DNA of 64,000 nt from Branchiostoma floridae (lineage: Eukaryota > Chordata > Leptocardii > Amphioxiformes > Branchiostomatidae): positions 24,423,808 to 24,487,807 of the forward strand of contig NC_049980.1 of assembly GCF_000003815.2 (NCBI RefSeq), given 5' to 3'. The notes under the pieces are model-generated. The model made no database searches. It saw only the letters and a list, made by a program, of their open reading frames with translations, and was not told the origin of the DNA. A program made the position numbers and the translations under genes. The stretch's first letter is position 1. The number at the start of each line of letters is the position of its first letter. Below, in pieces: positions 35,563-48,200 of the stretch.

Positions 35563-35633
35563 TACCGGGGCTCCTTACACTCGCTAGTCGCTACCCTATT
35601 TTTTTAGGGAAGTGAGTGTAAAGAGCCCCGGTA
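35563..35633. repeat. Hairpin-forming inverted repeat (MITE-like)
   Basis: Arms 35563-35582 and 35614-35633 are 20 bases with a single mismatch (TACCGGGGCTCCTTACACTC on the left), around a 31-base loop. Partial complementarity continues outward. ACTGTACTGTA occurs on both sides (near 35543 and 35657) and may be a target duplication. The element was probably a small foldback transposon. Confidence 0.6.
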
Positions 35634-36900
35634 GAAATAGGATGGTACCCAGGCTAACTGTACTGTACCCTAGATTCCAAATAGCTACAAACTATGTTTG
35701 ATTAAAACATATGATACCCTTGAGCTGTGCAGGACAGGTTTGTTTACATTCTTCAAAATGCAGGTCACGATTTTTCTGTCCGATGGCAAACAAAGTACAT
35801 TATCTTGGAATGTTGAATTTTGGATGGAATGCAGCCATTTCACTCAGTTGTATCTTTTCCTGGGAATGTGTAAGTTATTGAAAAAGTCAGAATTCAAATT
35901 TTAAGTGAACTAGTTCCAGACATGTCCCCATTTAGGGTACTACTACTAGCCTGAAGTTGGTGTTGGTTTTTGACATAAGATTGGATTTCCACTTTGAAGA
36001 TGCCAGACTTTGACCCATTCTGATCAGGGTCCTGACCCAAATTACTTTGGATCTTGCCCAATTTTGGTCCAGTATAAACATTATTGACAAGGACTCTTGA
36101 AGGAGAAGATAGATACACCATACCAAGGAACTCAAAGGGATAACCTTTACTTGTCAGTGAAAAGCACTCCATAGTGTGAGTAGCCAAGCTCACACTGCCA
36201 ATTCCTACCATTCTTGCAAAAGTATTGGAAGCAACCACGCAGGAATCGTGACCCCTGAACACCAATTTACAACCATCTAGTGAGGCAGTGATTACAAGAC
36301 CAAAATGCTTAGAACTCAGGTTCTTGTGGGAGATTCTTTACAGAAATACCTTTGCAATGAAAGTGGTCTTGGACCGGACTGAAATCCATCACTATTTAAA
36401 TGTAATATAATGTAGAATATCGTTAAGTCCCGATGCAACAAGGGAGCAGTAGTCTGAAAGCAGGAATCAAAGAGGAACTGAGTATGGGAATCCTGTGAAC
36501 TGCAGTTCTCAATGCTGAATTTGGCACCACCACCACCCCACTAGACATGGGTAAAGCATTAGAATTGTTATTTTTGGATGAAGACTGGTTATGTGCAACC
36601 CACTGTGGGAAACAAAGAGAAGCAATATAAGCCACAGGTGTGGTAAATACCAGAGACCCTCAAGTCTATTTCCAAAATAGCTCCTATTTCACCAGCAAAA
36701 AAAAGGAACAAGTTGTTTACTCCTACATTTACTGAACCACCCAGATGGAGCTAGTGTTTATGTTTAGAGAAGTTCAGAAGAGGTCAACAGCCATACTTCA
36801 CTTGCAGGAAGCCCAAGTCTAAACACAAGACCTCCTGCTGACTTCTCCAAGTTGTCCTTGTTAAAGTGCCATTCCATATGTTGAAGCTAGCTATACATTT

Positions 36901-37018
36901 AGGCTGCAAATTGCAGGGTTCTGCACAGTGTTTTACTGTAATGAAGACCCAGGGTCTGCAAATAATGCCAAGGACTTCAATAGACGCAGCATGTGCAGGA
37001 AATTAAAGACACAGGACG
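36901..37018 (+). repeat. Copy 1 of a dispersed 118-base repeat
   Basis: This stretch is about 90% identical to 38561-38679 in the same orientation. Both contain CCCAGGGTCTGCAAATAATG and end in a GTGCAGGAAATTAAAG motif. The unit has no coding capacity that I can see. Confidence 0.75.
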
Positions 37019-37301
37019 GAATGAGAATGGAAAGGTCTGTACCGACTTCTCCCAATAAATACTAAGTAGACATGCATACAGGAGTTTATGTGTCCCAGCT
37101 TTCTACAATGAATACTTGCCAGATTTGGTGGGTCCAGTTCAGTACTTGTCCTTGTGATATGATGTACTGCACACATGCCTTATTGTAGCATTGCAATAGA
37201 TAGGAGTTAAAGGATGAAATGTTGTATAGATGTTCAATCCATTTCTGCCTGGTTGCCATCTCATGTGGGATCAATGTGCTGAGGCTTTCAACATTCATCA
37301 A

Positions 37302-37735
37302 TACGGGTGGGTACCAGTACAAAACCGTTTTTTCTTGTTGGACCGGTCCAGAAAAACTGGACCTGAAAAAATTCAGTGGATCGGATCGATGTTGGACCAA
37401 TTAGAAAATGAACAAATACGAGCACTACAGTGGCAGGCGTTCATGTGTTTTTAGGCTTATCGGAGCAACAAAATAATAAGAGCACCAAAGAGAATTGAGT
37501 CATTTTTATCAAGTTTTCACCGTTAAACTTGGTGTAACTTAACAGAGGCGTTGTTTACGTGAAGATAGGATACTCCACCAAGCAGATTTCTTTGTAGTGA
37601 AATGGACCATTGTTTTGAGTATTGGCCATTCACAAACAATTACTAGTAGGTCCAGGTTCAGGTCCGGACCTGAACCTGATCCTCTAGACCTGGATCGTAC
37701 CTGGACCTGAATTTTCTGTACCAGTACCCACCCCT
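37302..37735. mobile_element. 434-base non-autonomous DNA transposon, 9-base target duplication
   Basis: The ends share GGGTGGGTAC in inverted orientation and are flanked by perfect ATTCATCAA copies (37293-37301 and 37736-37744). A 9-base duplication suits a Mutator-like element. Inside, 37653-37678 is a perfect 26-base palindrome centred on GGTCCGGACC. No transposase is present. Confidence 0.75.
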
Positions 37736-38560
37736 ATTCATCAAGCCATAGCTATAGTCTTGATAATTTTTTCTGGGTGTTCTATTACTTTAATTATTGG
37801 GCAAGCTGTCAGCCACTGCCTTGACTGTGGAATATCAAGCTTGTCACAAAGTCTACAGTTACCTGTACAAGTTTGTAAGTGATACAGCAGCATGAAATGA
37901 GCCCATTTAATTCTGGGTTCCAACATCTGTTGCTAATATAATCCAATATATGGCAATGCTGCAGGTATTTTGACTTGACTGTGGCTTTGTTATCTTTGGT
38001 CTTCCAGCTGATGAACTTGGACTTCCAAAATGAAGTTTCTATGCACTCATGGTTGGATCTATAGTCTGAAAGATAAGGGCTAGCTTGTGGCTTAGTTTTA
38101 CCACAAAAACTGTGTATTATAGATTTTAGCAATAATTTTTTTTTCAAATTGTCTTATTAGAGGGACTGACAGTTGACTCCAGCCACCCCACCCCCTCCTC
38201 CCATTGGAAGTGAGAATTGCCCCAGGACAACCCTCTGCCCAGGAGCAGTCATCACAGTTGTAGTGACATCACAGGATGCATGATAAAGGTCAGAGGTTCC
38301 ACCATTACATCAGCCAAATGTACATTTAATGCCATATAGCAAGTAATGGACTTGCATTAAACATCTGAACATTCAGTTCAGTGAGTTTGAGTGAGCATGA
38401 TCTGAAGAAATCCTACTCAGATTAATTCCTGACGAACCATGATGGAACAAACTAACTATACGCTATAGGATCAATGTCATGGCAAAGCAGGTGGCTTGAA
38501 TTACCGGTAGTGCTCTTGAGTCTTGTGTTGGAATGCAAATATGAATTTAAGTATATATTC

Positions 38561-38679
38561 CGGCTGTAAATTGCAGGGCTCTGCACAATGATTTATTGTA
38601 ATTTAAGACCCAGGGTCTGCAAATAATGCTAAGGACTTCAATAGACACAGCATGTGCAGGAAATTAAAGGCACCGGACT
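38561..38679 (+). repeat. Copy 2 of the dispersed 118-base repeat
   Basis: Direct copy of 36901-37018, 1.66 kb away. Sequence outside the unit does not match, so it is a dispersed element or the ends of a larger decayed one, not a simple segmental duplication. Confidence 0.75.
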
Positions 38680-38736
38680 TAAAATGTACTGACTTCAACT
38701 AAAGTTGAATTTGTGAAGTTGATATTGGTTTTCTTC

Positions 38737-38752
38737 GGGGGGGGGGGGGGGG
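38737..38752 (+). repeat. Run of 16 G
   Basis: Sixteen consecutive G sit in an AT-rich context. They could fold as a quadruplex or simply be an error-prone homopolymer in the assembly. Confidence 0.9.
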
Positions 38753-38844
38753 ATTTTTCTTCAGTATTCTGGTAGGTATTTTTACCTCGCAATTTGTGCT
38801 CATGTAACGTTACTTGTATTGGGTGATGTATGCAGGTCACTAAC

Positions 38845-39164
38845 AGGGTTCTAGCTAGTGCATTTTAGCGTAGTGGGCCACTACGCTAAAATTTGTGACC
38901 CCTACGCTAAAATAAGGGCCACTACGCTAATTTTTAACAAGTGTAGTGGTGTTTTGCTGTCATTTGCTTGTTCAACAATGAATAATCAATGTCTGAACAA
39001 TGAAAAGTGATGATATGCCACTCAAAACTGACCCAAAAATCCTAACTTTTAACTCTACATCTTCAAATCTCACCGTGGAAGGACCAAGACCCCCCCCTTC
39101 CACACCAATCTCCTGATTTGTCGCTTTGCTACCGTGCCATTCCCACTATGCTAAAATAAATTGA
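38845..39164. mobile_element. Short inverted-repeat element flanked by 22-base direct repeats
   Basis: Near the left end, ATTTTAGCGTAGTG and its exact inverse lie three bases apart (38862-38892). Near the right end a diverged inverted copy of TTTTAGCGTAGTGGG appears (39140-39157). The segment is bounded by direct repeats of about 22 bases containing TATGCAGGTCACTAAC (38823-38844 and 39165-39186). The direct repeats are longer than a usual target duplication. Confidence 0.5.
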
Positions 39165-39186
39165 GTGATATATGCAGGTCACTAAC

Positions 39187-42100
39187 TGATGTTATTTATG
39201 TGGTTGAGAGCTACCAAAGGGCTTTAAATGGGGAAAGTCATGGCTTGAAGGGTCTCCAAACAAATTTAGAGCATTGTACGTGTATTTTCCAGCAGCGCTT
39301 CAGGCAATTCAAGTGCTTCCATTTAAGTGCTAGTACGTTATGTAAGGATGGGCACTGTGAATGTTATGGAGACAGATAGCTGTGAGTGAGCAGGGTTAGT
39401 GCTTGTGGAATCAATAAGTGGTATGCTATGGTACCTACAGACGTGTGACCACCAGAAAATACGACCTTCACAGACAATTACCTGCGCAGCCCTCTCTCCT
39501 ACAGTATGCATACCTTTCTGATCCTCCCTAATAACAAAGGGGGAGGTTGGATTTCCAGTGATGCCTGGTGGATAAAACTGTGAGTCAATCTATAAAACTT
39601 CTCTCTAAACAAACGATTATAGATATGGCGTATCACTGTCAGGGACTAAATGGTTGGCCATTGCTAGTGATCTGTCTACGTCAGGCACACTAAACTCTGG
39701 GTCTGCTGTCGGACTGCAGATGCTGTTTATGTGAGCAGAATGGTAATGTCGGGAGTAGATTTATGTTGGGCTACTTACAATCGGAAATAGATTTTCAACC
39801 TTTTCATGTTCTTTTTGATTCAATTTTGTACATGCTCAATAATATCATATAGATAGTACAAGTGATAGCCTGTACTACCGGTATTTTGAAAATAAACTGA
39901 ACTTAAATTTCCAGACGTTTGCCAATATAACTCAAGCATTACGTCATGCAATGTATGGTAGGGTTCAAATATTAGGTATACTGTCCTGTCAGCTGTCATA
40001 AAAACATTTTAGGGTATAGTTCTCTACATGCTATTTAGCACCACAAGTTTTGATGTCTCACCAGGTCTTGGAACAAAACTTACAAAAACAAACAATAACG
40101 AAAGTAGCCCCCATGTGAAGGATACAGAAATGCTCACAAAATATGTTATGGGCAGTTTATGTAGTTTCCATGACATTTATGGGTCTTTTCATGAGCTTTT
40201 CATCAAGTCATTGTATTTTACCATTTTTCCCATTCCATCATTTAGCCTCAAAAAGGAATTATTTTGTTTTGACCTTGCAACACCCATTTTAATCAGGATA
40301 ATTGATGGTAGTGTGAGGACAGTTAGGTTGCCTCATTTACATAATTAATGTGATGACAGTAATTGCAGATCAATAAGTCTGATGATAGTTGCAGATAGGA
40401 GAAGTTGATAAATGGTCTGTCAAGCCAATTGTCCCACAGTTTGTTAGAACTGTCAGTTATGTATACAGCACATGATCATGAACAGAACAAAGTGGTTTGA
40501 ATTTTATTACTTCAAGAGTCCAAAGTTGTCTTTGACAAACTGACCTATGGCTATAGGTTTCTGAGAGGTATTTTTGTGGAATATGCTTCACACACCACAG
40601 TACGATTCCGCAGAAATTTGTGTGTGTCACAGAGCTCTCACACATTTATTCACAGCAATTTCTGACAGGATTCGCTCTTCAAACTTGTTCCATGATGCTA
40701 CAATTGCTTCCTGCTGATATATAAATGTGTGTACGTGTATTGCCTGAAGGCTGTGGCAATCTTCAACTATGATAATGTTTTTTGCTCCTGAAAATTCATT
40801 TATTGCCATACAGAACACAGTTATCTATCGCATCTTTTTTTTCCATTTGTACTGCTCTACCAGGATGTTCCACTACTGGTAGAAACATAACACGATTTAT
40901 TGTACGTATCGTCACAATTCATAAATACATAATAAGGTTTTGCAAACCCCCAGAGACCTGGCTCCCCCAGGGCAGTATAGGTAATGTGTTACTGTAAGCA
41001 GAAGGCCAGGCAAATTGGCCAGAGATGGATCCTGTTCTGATAGATCCATCCATCGGGGACTGAGCTGCCAGCCTGAATCTAATGTCCATACATCCTGTGG
41101 GACTGCACCATTCCAGCTCATTGGATCGTCATATTGGGAGATATGCCCCGCCCTCTTCTCCATGGCAACAAGATTGTGGTATTGATTTTACAGGTCATTT
41201 AGTTTATTGTCGGGTTTGGCATCTGCAGATGTCCATTGGAGCGGCCAAAAGAGGCCACGCCCCCTTCTGTACCGACCCCCCTCCTTTTTAGAGTGGTTTC
41301 ATCCGGTTACCATTGCTTCTCATTTGTAATTCTGCATCCATGCAGTGTATGTGACCGCATTGCACCGGCATCTCAAAACCCGTGCTGGATATCTAGCTCG
41401 CGAGGATTGCAAGTACATCTGTCGACTCCATTCTCCGTCCTAGAGGAAAGGTGGATTTTAGCAGAGCTAGTCATCATTACCTCTGGAATCTCACGGTTCA
41501 AATACACCTGTATTATCCATCATTTGGGATATTACAGTGGGACAGCTTCAGTGACAGTGGACGTGGGATTCACCCTCCTCACCTCTGACTTAGCCAAGCT
41601 TGGTCTCATTGTACTAATCATGGATTAACGATAGGAGGACCTCTGGTGATGCTACGTGATACAGTGTGGTGGAGACGACACCTTCGCTCCAGTACTGAGG
41701 GATTTTGACAAGACACCCATCAAGAGGATGCATCCATGCATTACTATATTCTCATTAGGTGGTGCTCTGTCAATTGAATATTTTGACTGTGCTTAAAAGA
41801 TTAACATCAAACTTTTGGGACACGCTTAAAAAGTGAGAAAAAATTTTTAGTGAAAGAAGGGAGTTGTCCTCCAGCTTTCTTGTATGCCATTTCTCTACTG
41901 ATGCCACTGCCAGCAGCTGTGTTACAGCAAGATTCCAGACTGTTCAGCCTACTTGTGCTGTCCTGCAGCTGTTTTACTCAGACTCTTCGGGCAGCTGTGC
42001 CAGTACAGTAAGATTTCAAACTGCATCTTGATACATGCTGGATCTTAGCTGACATCTCTTACGCAACTGTGTCAGGATTGCAGCATTTCATTCAACCTGA

Positions 42101-42219
42101 CTCTTAAGTATCCAGGCCACTGGTACTTTTCCTTAGCTGTCACCTTCTCGGACAGCTGTGCCAGCACAGCGAAGCTTCAGTCTTAACTTTAAGTCTGCAG
42201 ACCACTGGAACTGTCCATC
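39187..42219. other. Spacer and probable 5' flank of dystrobrevin
   Basis: No exon can be supported. Near the dystrobrevin start codon, 41974-42016 and 42140-42180 are diverged direct repeats sharing CAGCTGTGCCAG. They lie in what is probably the 5' UTR of the first coding exon. A 130-codon frame at 41236-41628 has no recognisable features. Confidence 0.4.
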
Positions 42220-45200
42220 ATGTCCCAGGTGCTGACCTGCTCCTACTCTGCCTCCAACTTTGCTAACCTGATGCAGAACCTGCAGGATGACCTCCAAAAA
42301 GGTACAGGTACTCATAATCATACACAGATCTTCCTCTAACCCCTCTGACACGGTCAACAAGCTTTGACGGTATTTATATATTGCCAGAAAGTGTCTGACT
42401 CACAAAATCTACTCAAAAGGGCTTATTGACCTGCAAATGTTGACTGGTCCCTATAAATTGTGCAATGATCGAGAGAATACTGCCGAAAATGCCAATTACA
42501 GCTCACACACTCAATGGTAGTTCGATTTTCCTGCTGTGTGACAGGGGCTTTAGCACAAAACTTACCTGGATTTCTGACACAGAATGAGGCAATGATTTAG
42601 CGATGCTGCCCAGCTTATTTCTTTGGATAATTGGAGGATGATAAGGTTTTAAGTGGTATGTGATTATCATTATAATTCTGTTTGTGTTTATGTATGTTTG
42701 AAGACAGAATACATCTGGAAGACAAGAAAAGAATGCTATTTGATAACCTTTATTGATAACCCTTACTTGAATCCTTGACCTTAAATGAGGAATAATTTTG
42801 CAAATAATATGTAAATAAACATTCAATGGTAGCAAATCACAAAAATTGGATAATTTTTATGACTAAGGTCTTGCAGGCCTGATGGTGACAATTTTTCCTT
42901 GCCTGACTTTTAAAATTTCATCTCATGGAGTTTTGCTTCCATAGCATTCTTTTCCCCGGAGCTGTTTGCATATCAATGTCCCGAAACTGACGTCGGTTCT
43001 TCTGAGGATTACTGTTAATGCTTTTCAGAAGATTGAGGTCATCGTAGGCTAATAGAAGTAGATAACCCATCAGCTTAGTTCTACATTTTGGTCCAGTCAT
43101 GGCAGCTGAAAGATCATGTCAGTCTGCCATGAGTCGTTTATAAGACAAAGAGGATAAAAGGTAGTCTCCACCAGATCACTTGCTGGACTGCAAAAATAGC
43201 AGTCTATTTTGCCAGAGGATTTGATTGGCCATGGTGGATGGCTGTACACTTCTTTGGACAGTTAACTCTTCTGGAAAAATAGACCTCCTGTTTTGGCCAT
43301 TTTTTATTTATTTTTCCAGTCTACACTGAGAAGTGGTGGATACTACATACAAAAGGGCTATCTGAGGGAAACATCACTCCAAAGACAAAAAACATTTTGA
43401 TAAAGGATTACCTCATACGTGTGTCTATGGTCAATTTAAAGATAATTCTTATTAGATAAACCATGAAAAAGGAGGCTACCTAATGTTTGTAATTATGTGG
43501 ATGACTTGTGAAGTGCTTCACATGGAATATTCAATTATATGTTACACATGCATGGAAAGTGCTGCTATTAATCAATGGGTTTATGCTATGCATGGGAAGT
43601 TCAGCATTAAAAGCACTGGCAATAGTGCACAGATATACATTTGTTTATATGTTACAGTGGATGTAATGTTGTAGATCTAGTTTCTTAATGTTATTTAATG
43701 ATAAATTTCAGGGAATACCTGAAGTTAAAATACAAGGCGGGATTTGTATCTGCTTCGAATGAAGCCCTAGTGTCCATGGTTGACCAAGAAGTTTAGCATA
43801 GAATATCTTAACCTTCTTGGGTAGCCAACATTCTGTAGACAAACATACAATGTGAGGAAGGTGACATTCACTTTCAGCTGGCCCCTGTTCCTGGCTCCCC
43901 TGTGAACATGATATGTAAGGTCAGGGACATGCTTATATTTTTGTACATGCCCAAAATGGTGCTCAGTAAAGTGGAAACAGAACACCAGCTGGTCCCTGTT
44001 GTAGCATGGTAATGATGTGACATTTATGGTTGTTTGTCTTGTCTCCATGGCAACAGGTAGCTACATCATTTATAGCATGGAGGTAATGAATGCATAATTA
44101 TGTGGCACAAACTGATTGTTGTATCTACTCGTTTATGCATACTATTGAAAGAGCATTGTTATCAGATATATGTAACTGTGGAACATATATGCCTGTAGAT
44201 TTTCCATTCCATGAAAGTATGCCAATCTATTTCACTGATTGAATTCATATTGGAAAAACTATTCTATTTGATTCATTTTGGTAATCGGAAATTGAATATG
44301 GGCCATTGTAGAATGATGGACATCCCCAACCCTTCAGATGACCCTATGATTCTGAATCCTAGTGATTTTTAGTACTAATAGTAATAGCCCAATTTACCAT
44401 CCTTCACATACTCCATACCATACCATACGTAGGATGGAATGACTACATGACTACATATGAGCCTGTTAACGTTGATGTTGATGTACATGTAGTGATATGA
44501 CTTTAGTAACATACATTTTTAATGATGACCAGATCTAGAAAAGTCAATTTCACCTACCCTGGTGTATTCAGTTTAGAGGGTATCAAATTCTCTTTGAAGG
44601 ATTCAAGGCTTTGCTGATTGTGATTATTCAAGAGCATGGACCAATTAAAACAACAAATCTATTATTAAGTTACATGTGATGTCTTCTGTTATTTAGAGGA
44701 AGATAGGACTTCTATGAGAAGGAAAGAATGAAATGAGACCAGGGCAATACAGTAGAAAGAAAGAGATTCAAAACCTCAAAATGCAAAAATGGCAGTTCAA
44801 CAGCAACCACATTCAAACTATGTAGTTTTATTGATGACCCCTCTACCCTTAGTTTTGGTTTTGCTTGCAGTCTTGCCTGCTATGTATCAGTATGAATTTT
44901 TATTAATGTAAAAGTCCCAAGCAAATAATTGGTACATTTTGTGTCCAAGTTTACCCCTAACATCCCATCCTTCAAGCTGGCTTATGGCAATACCTTACTT
45001 GATTGAGGTGTAAGGGCAGGCTGATGACAGCCTCAGGACACACAGCCAATGTTCAATAATAGCAGTAGGACTTAACAAACTGATAAAGAGATTACACTGT
45101 GACCTACATGCAAAATGAAGACTTCAAAGATCATTTCAGGGGATTAAGAAAGAAAGGCCTTGGAGCAAGTATTCTGGCTGGAGTTGATGGAATATATATT

Positions 45201-48200
45201 GACCTTAATCTGTCCAATATATTTTATTTCACTATTTCTTTCATGTCTGTGCAATGAATATTATTGTATCATGCATTTTCTATAACATGGGATTTGCTGC
45301 CTATCTAAATATGGATTAACTTAAAGTCTGAAATTGAACAGAAAGAGTGGCTGCCTGGAAATGTGGCTGTTAAAGAGAATTTAGTCTCTATATTGATGTG
45401 ATGTTTCTTGGTGCTCCCACCACAAAAGGTGTAGAAACAGTTAATTTCAATGTTCCAAGTTAATTTACTTGGGCTGTGTCATACTCCATTGAGTGGACAA
45501 TATAGACACATAGGATATGTACATGATGTAGTGTTTGATGATCAATGGGTGGGAACATGTCCATGTCCCAAGCTTCCCTTCTGCTATGTCCCAAGCTTCC
45601 CTTTTCCTTATTAAATTCTTATTAGAGTATATATATTAAGATTTATTAGATCTTAACTAGATCTTCATCAATTTCTTTTCACCCTACAGGGCAACTGGCC
45701 ATGGAGGACAGTCCAGCATCCATGCAGTAAGTATTATTAATTATTAAATCCAGAATTTTTATAAAGAAAATAAGTACTCATCCTGCATTCTACAGAACTT
45801 TCCTAGCCATATGGTTTCTCTTGCAGTCTTGTCCAGTTGGTGTATTGACATGAGCCACTTCTGAAATATTGTACAAGAAAAATATGCATCCACTTACTAA
45901 TAGTCTATTTAAACTGTTTATTTTTGCTGCATATCTAATACCTGGGGCTGTTTTATTTTCATAAGTCATAGTGTTACACTAGTACAAATGTACATACTGG
46001 TGGACATTGCCCTGCAAGCAGCTGTGAAACTTGTGCTGTAATTGATTCAATCACGGTGCACACGTCCGCCAGATTTGGTCTTGGCTTAAGCCTTATCAGT
46101 CATGGACAGAGCCATTGCCTCCAGGCCTTTTCATAGATTTAAGCCCAACTTTAATAGGATCTGTGATTAAGGTCACCAAATGGTGTTTTCAGTGGGTGAA
46201 TGTAAAAGGTTTTTCACAAAGATGTGTCCAGTCAGCTTGACTGAAATTTTATTTTTTTATTATTCCCTTTGACAGATAAGACAGACATAGTGGTGCCGCA
46301 CTCAGGTTATCAACTTATATTCACGCCACCACTATACATATATATACAAAGACATAAGCATAACCAAACTAAGGGAAATATACAAAAAGAAGGAAGATGT
46401 AAATGAAAACTGAAAAGTTATGACGGAAGGCTGTCTATGAGGAGTCTGCCCAGAAAGCTGTTGGACATGACATGCATGAAACACCATTCAGGTCTACCAA
46501 TTCCTACCATTTAGCACACTGAGGAACAACTCAGCCCTCAGGCTTTGATATCACAAAAGGTGTTTTAGCCATTTTGGAGGGTTCAGAAGCAAGAACATCA
46601 CCCAAGCCTGCAGGCATGCAGAATTTGCACTGCTCATGAGAAATTATATATTATAAGCACCAAGCTTTAATAAGGAGGTTAACCTCTGTGCAAGCACTGC
46701 TGAGGAATCATGCATTCCTTTAGAATATTCTGGAGGGGGATATTTCTGACTTCAGTAATCACTGGTGTTCAGATGCAATTTTGACTTTTTACTTTTGAAT
46801 CTCAAGTTACAAACACTGTTGAATGCTCGTAGGTATGTATTATTTACATGTAATATGTACATGTTCGAATCAAAGCAGAATACATTGTATATATCTAAAG
46901 CATGGCGCAGTACATGTATGTACAAACATGTGGCATGGATCTGTCAACAATGGTATTATGACTTAACTGATCGGACATGTACCTGCTGTTCCAGGGTGCT
47001 TGAGGGAAACCCAGCGCATCGAGCCATGGTGGAACGCAGACAACTCATGACAGAAATGAGTAAGTACAGATTCTACGTTTGAATATTGACTTGAAAAATG
47101 AAGAATCATTTTTTTTCATAAGAACACATGTTTTGTCTGAAAGTTTCTTTTTTGTAACCCTTAATGTTGAAACAGATTGTCAGCAACCTGGTCAGAAGAC
47201 TAGTACAGTACATAAACAACAACATCATGAAACAACACAAAGTCAGTTTAAGGCATTGATACCTAATGACAGCGTTCCCGAAGAAATGCTACAAGCTTAA
47301 ACTTTGGCTTGTGATTCATACTGATATTCCCAGGTGATTTTAGATTTGATCCATTTCATCCTTAGTCCTAGTTAACTGTGCTTGAACTGTCCAAGGATTG
47401 TGTATTATACTAGTTCCCATGTCTGCAGTATCATTTGCTTGTCCCTCTTTCCTCAGGAACACAAAACTTTGATGTGATTCGCCTTGGGACCTATCGAACA
47501 GCATGCAAGCTGCGATTTGTGCAGAAGAAGACGAACTGTAAGTAAGGTTTACTGTTAATCCGACAGAATGTGTTTCAGTGCATGGTGTGTGAGATATCAA
47601 ATGTGTCTGATGACAAAGTCAGCCATGAGACTATCTGTGAAATCCCTAAATGCACAAGATAAATGATTTAGAAGCTTTATCTGGAACAGCAGGTCTTGCT
47701 TATGGCATACATTTTTGTAAATACATTTTTTTGCACTTTCGAGGCTATAAGTAAGTCAAATCAGGGCTATAAAGTATGATATAGTAAAAATCTCAAACAG
47801 TGGCATGTCAGTACAAAGATGTAATACTAATAGTATGTAGCCTTTGAAATGTGAAATGTGCCGAATATGCTTTTTCCTCTGTTGCATGGGGGTCTGTCCA
47901 AGGCTTTAAAAGGGATGTCAGCGAACCTTCTACAGACTTAAGAAGACTTGGTATCTTACTTGGACACGTTACACAGTTATGGTTCCTCAAATCAAATCAA
48001 TAGTTTGATTACCATGTTCGTTGTATGATTTTCTTCCCCATTGCAGTGCATTTAGTAGACATCTGGAACATGATCGAGGCGTTTCGCGAGAACGGACTGA
48101 ACACGCTGGAGCTGACCACGGAGCTGAACGTGTCTCGGGTGGAGTCCATCGTGTCGTCCATCATGTACCAGCTCAACAAGCGCCTGCCGTCCACCCACCA

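Noticed and set aside
41236-41628. 130-codon plus-strand frame
   Set aside because: Composition is random-looking, with no domain, no homologue recalled and no convincing splice sites.
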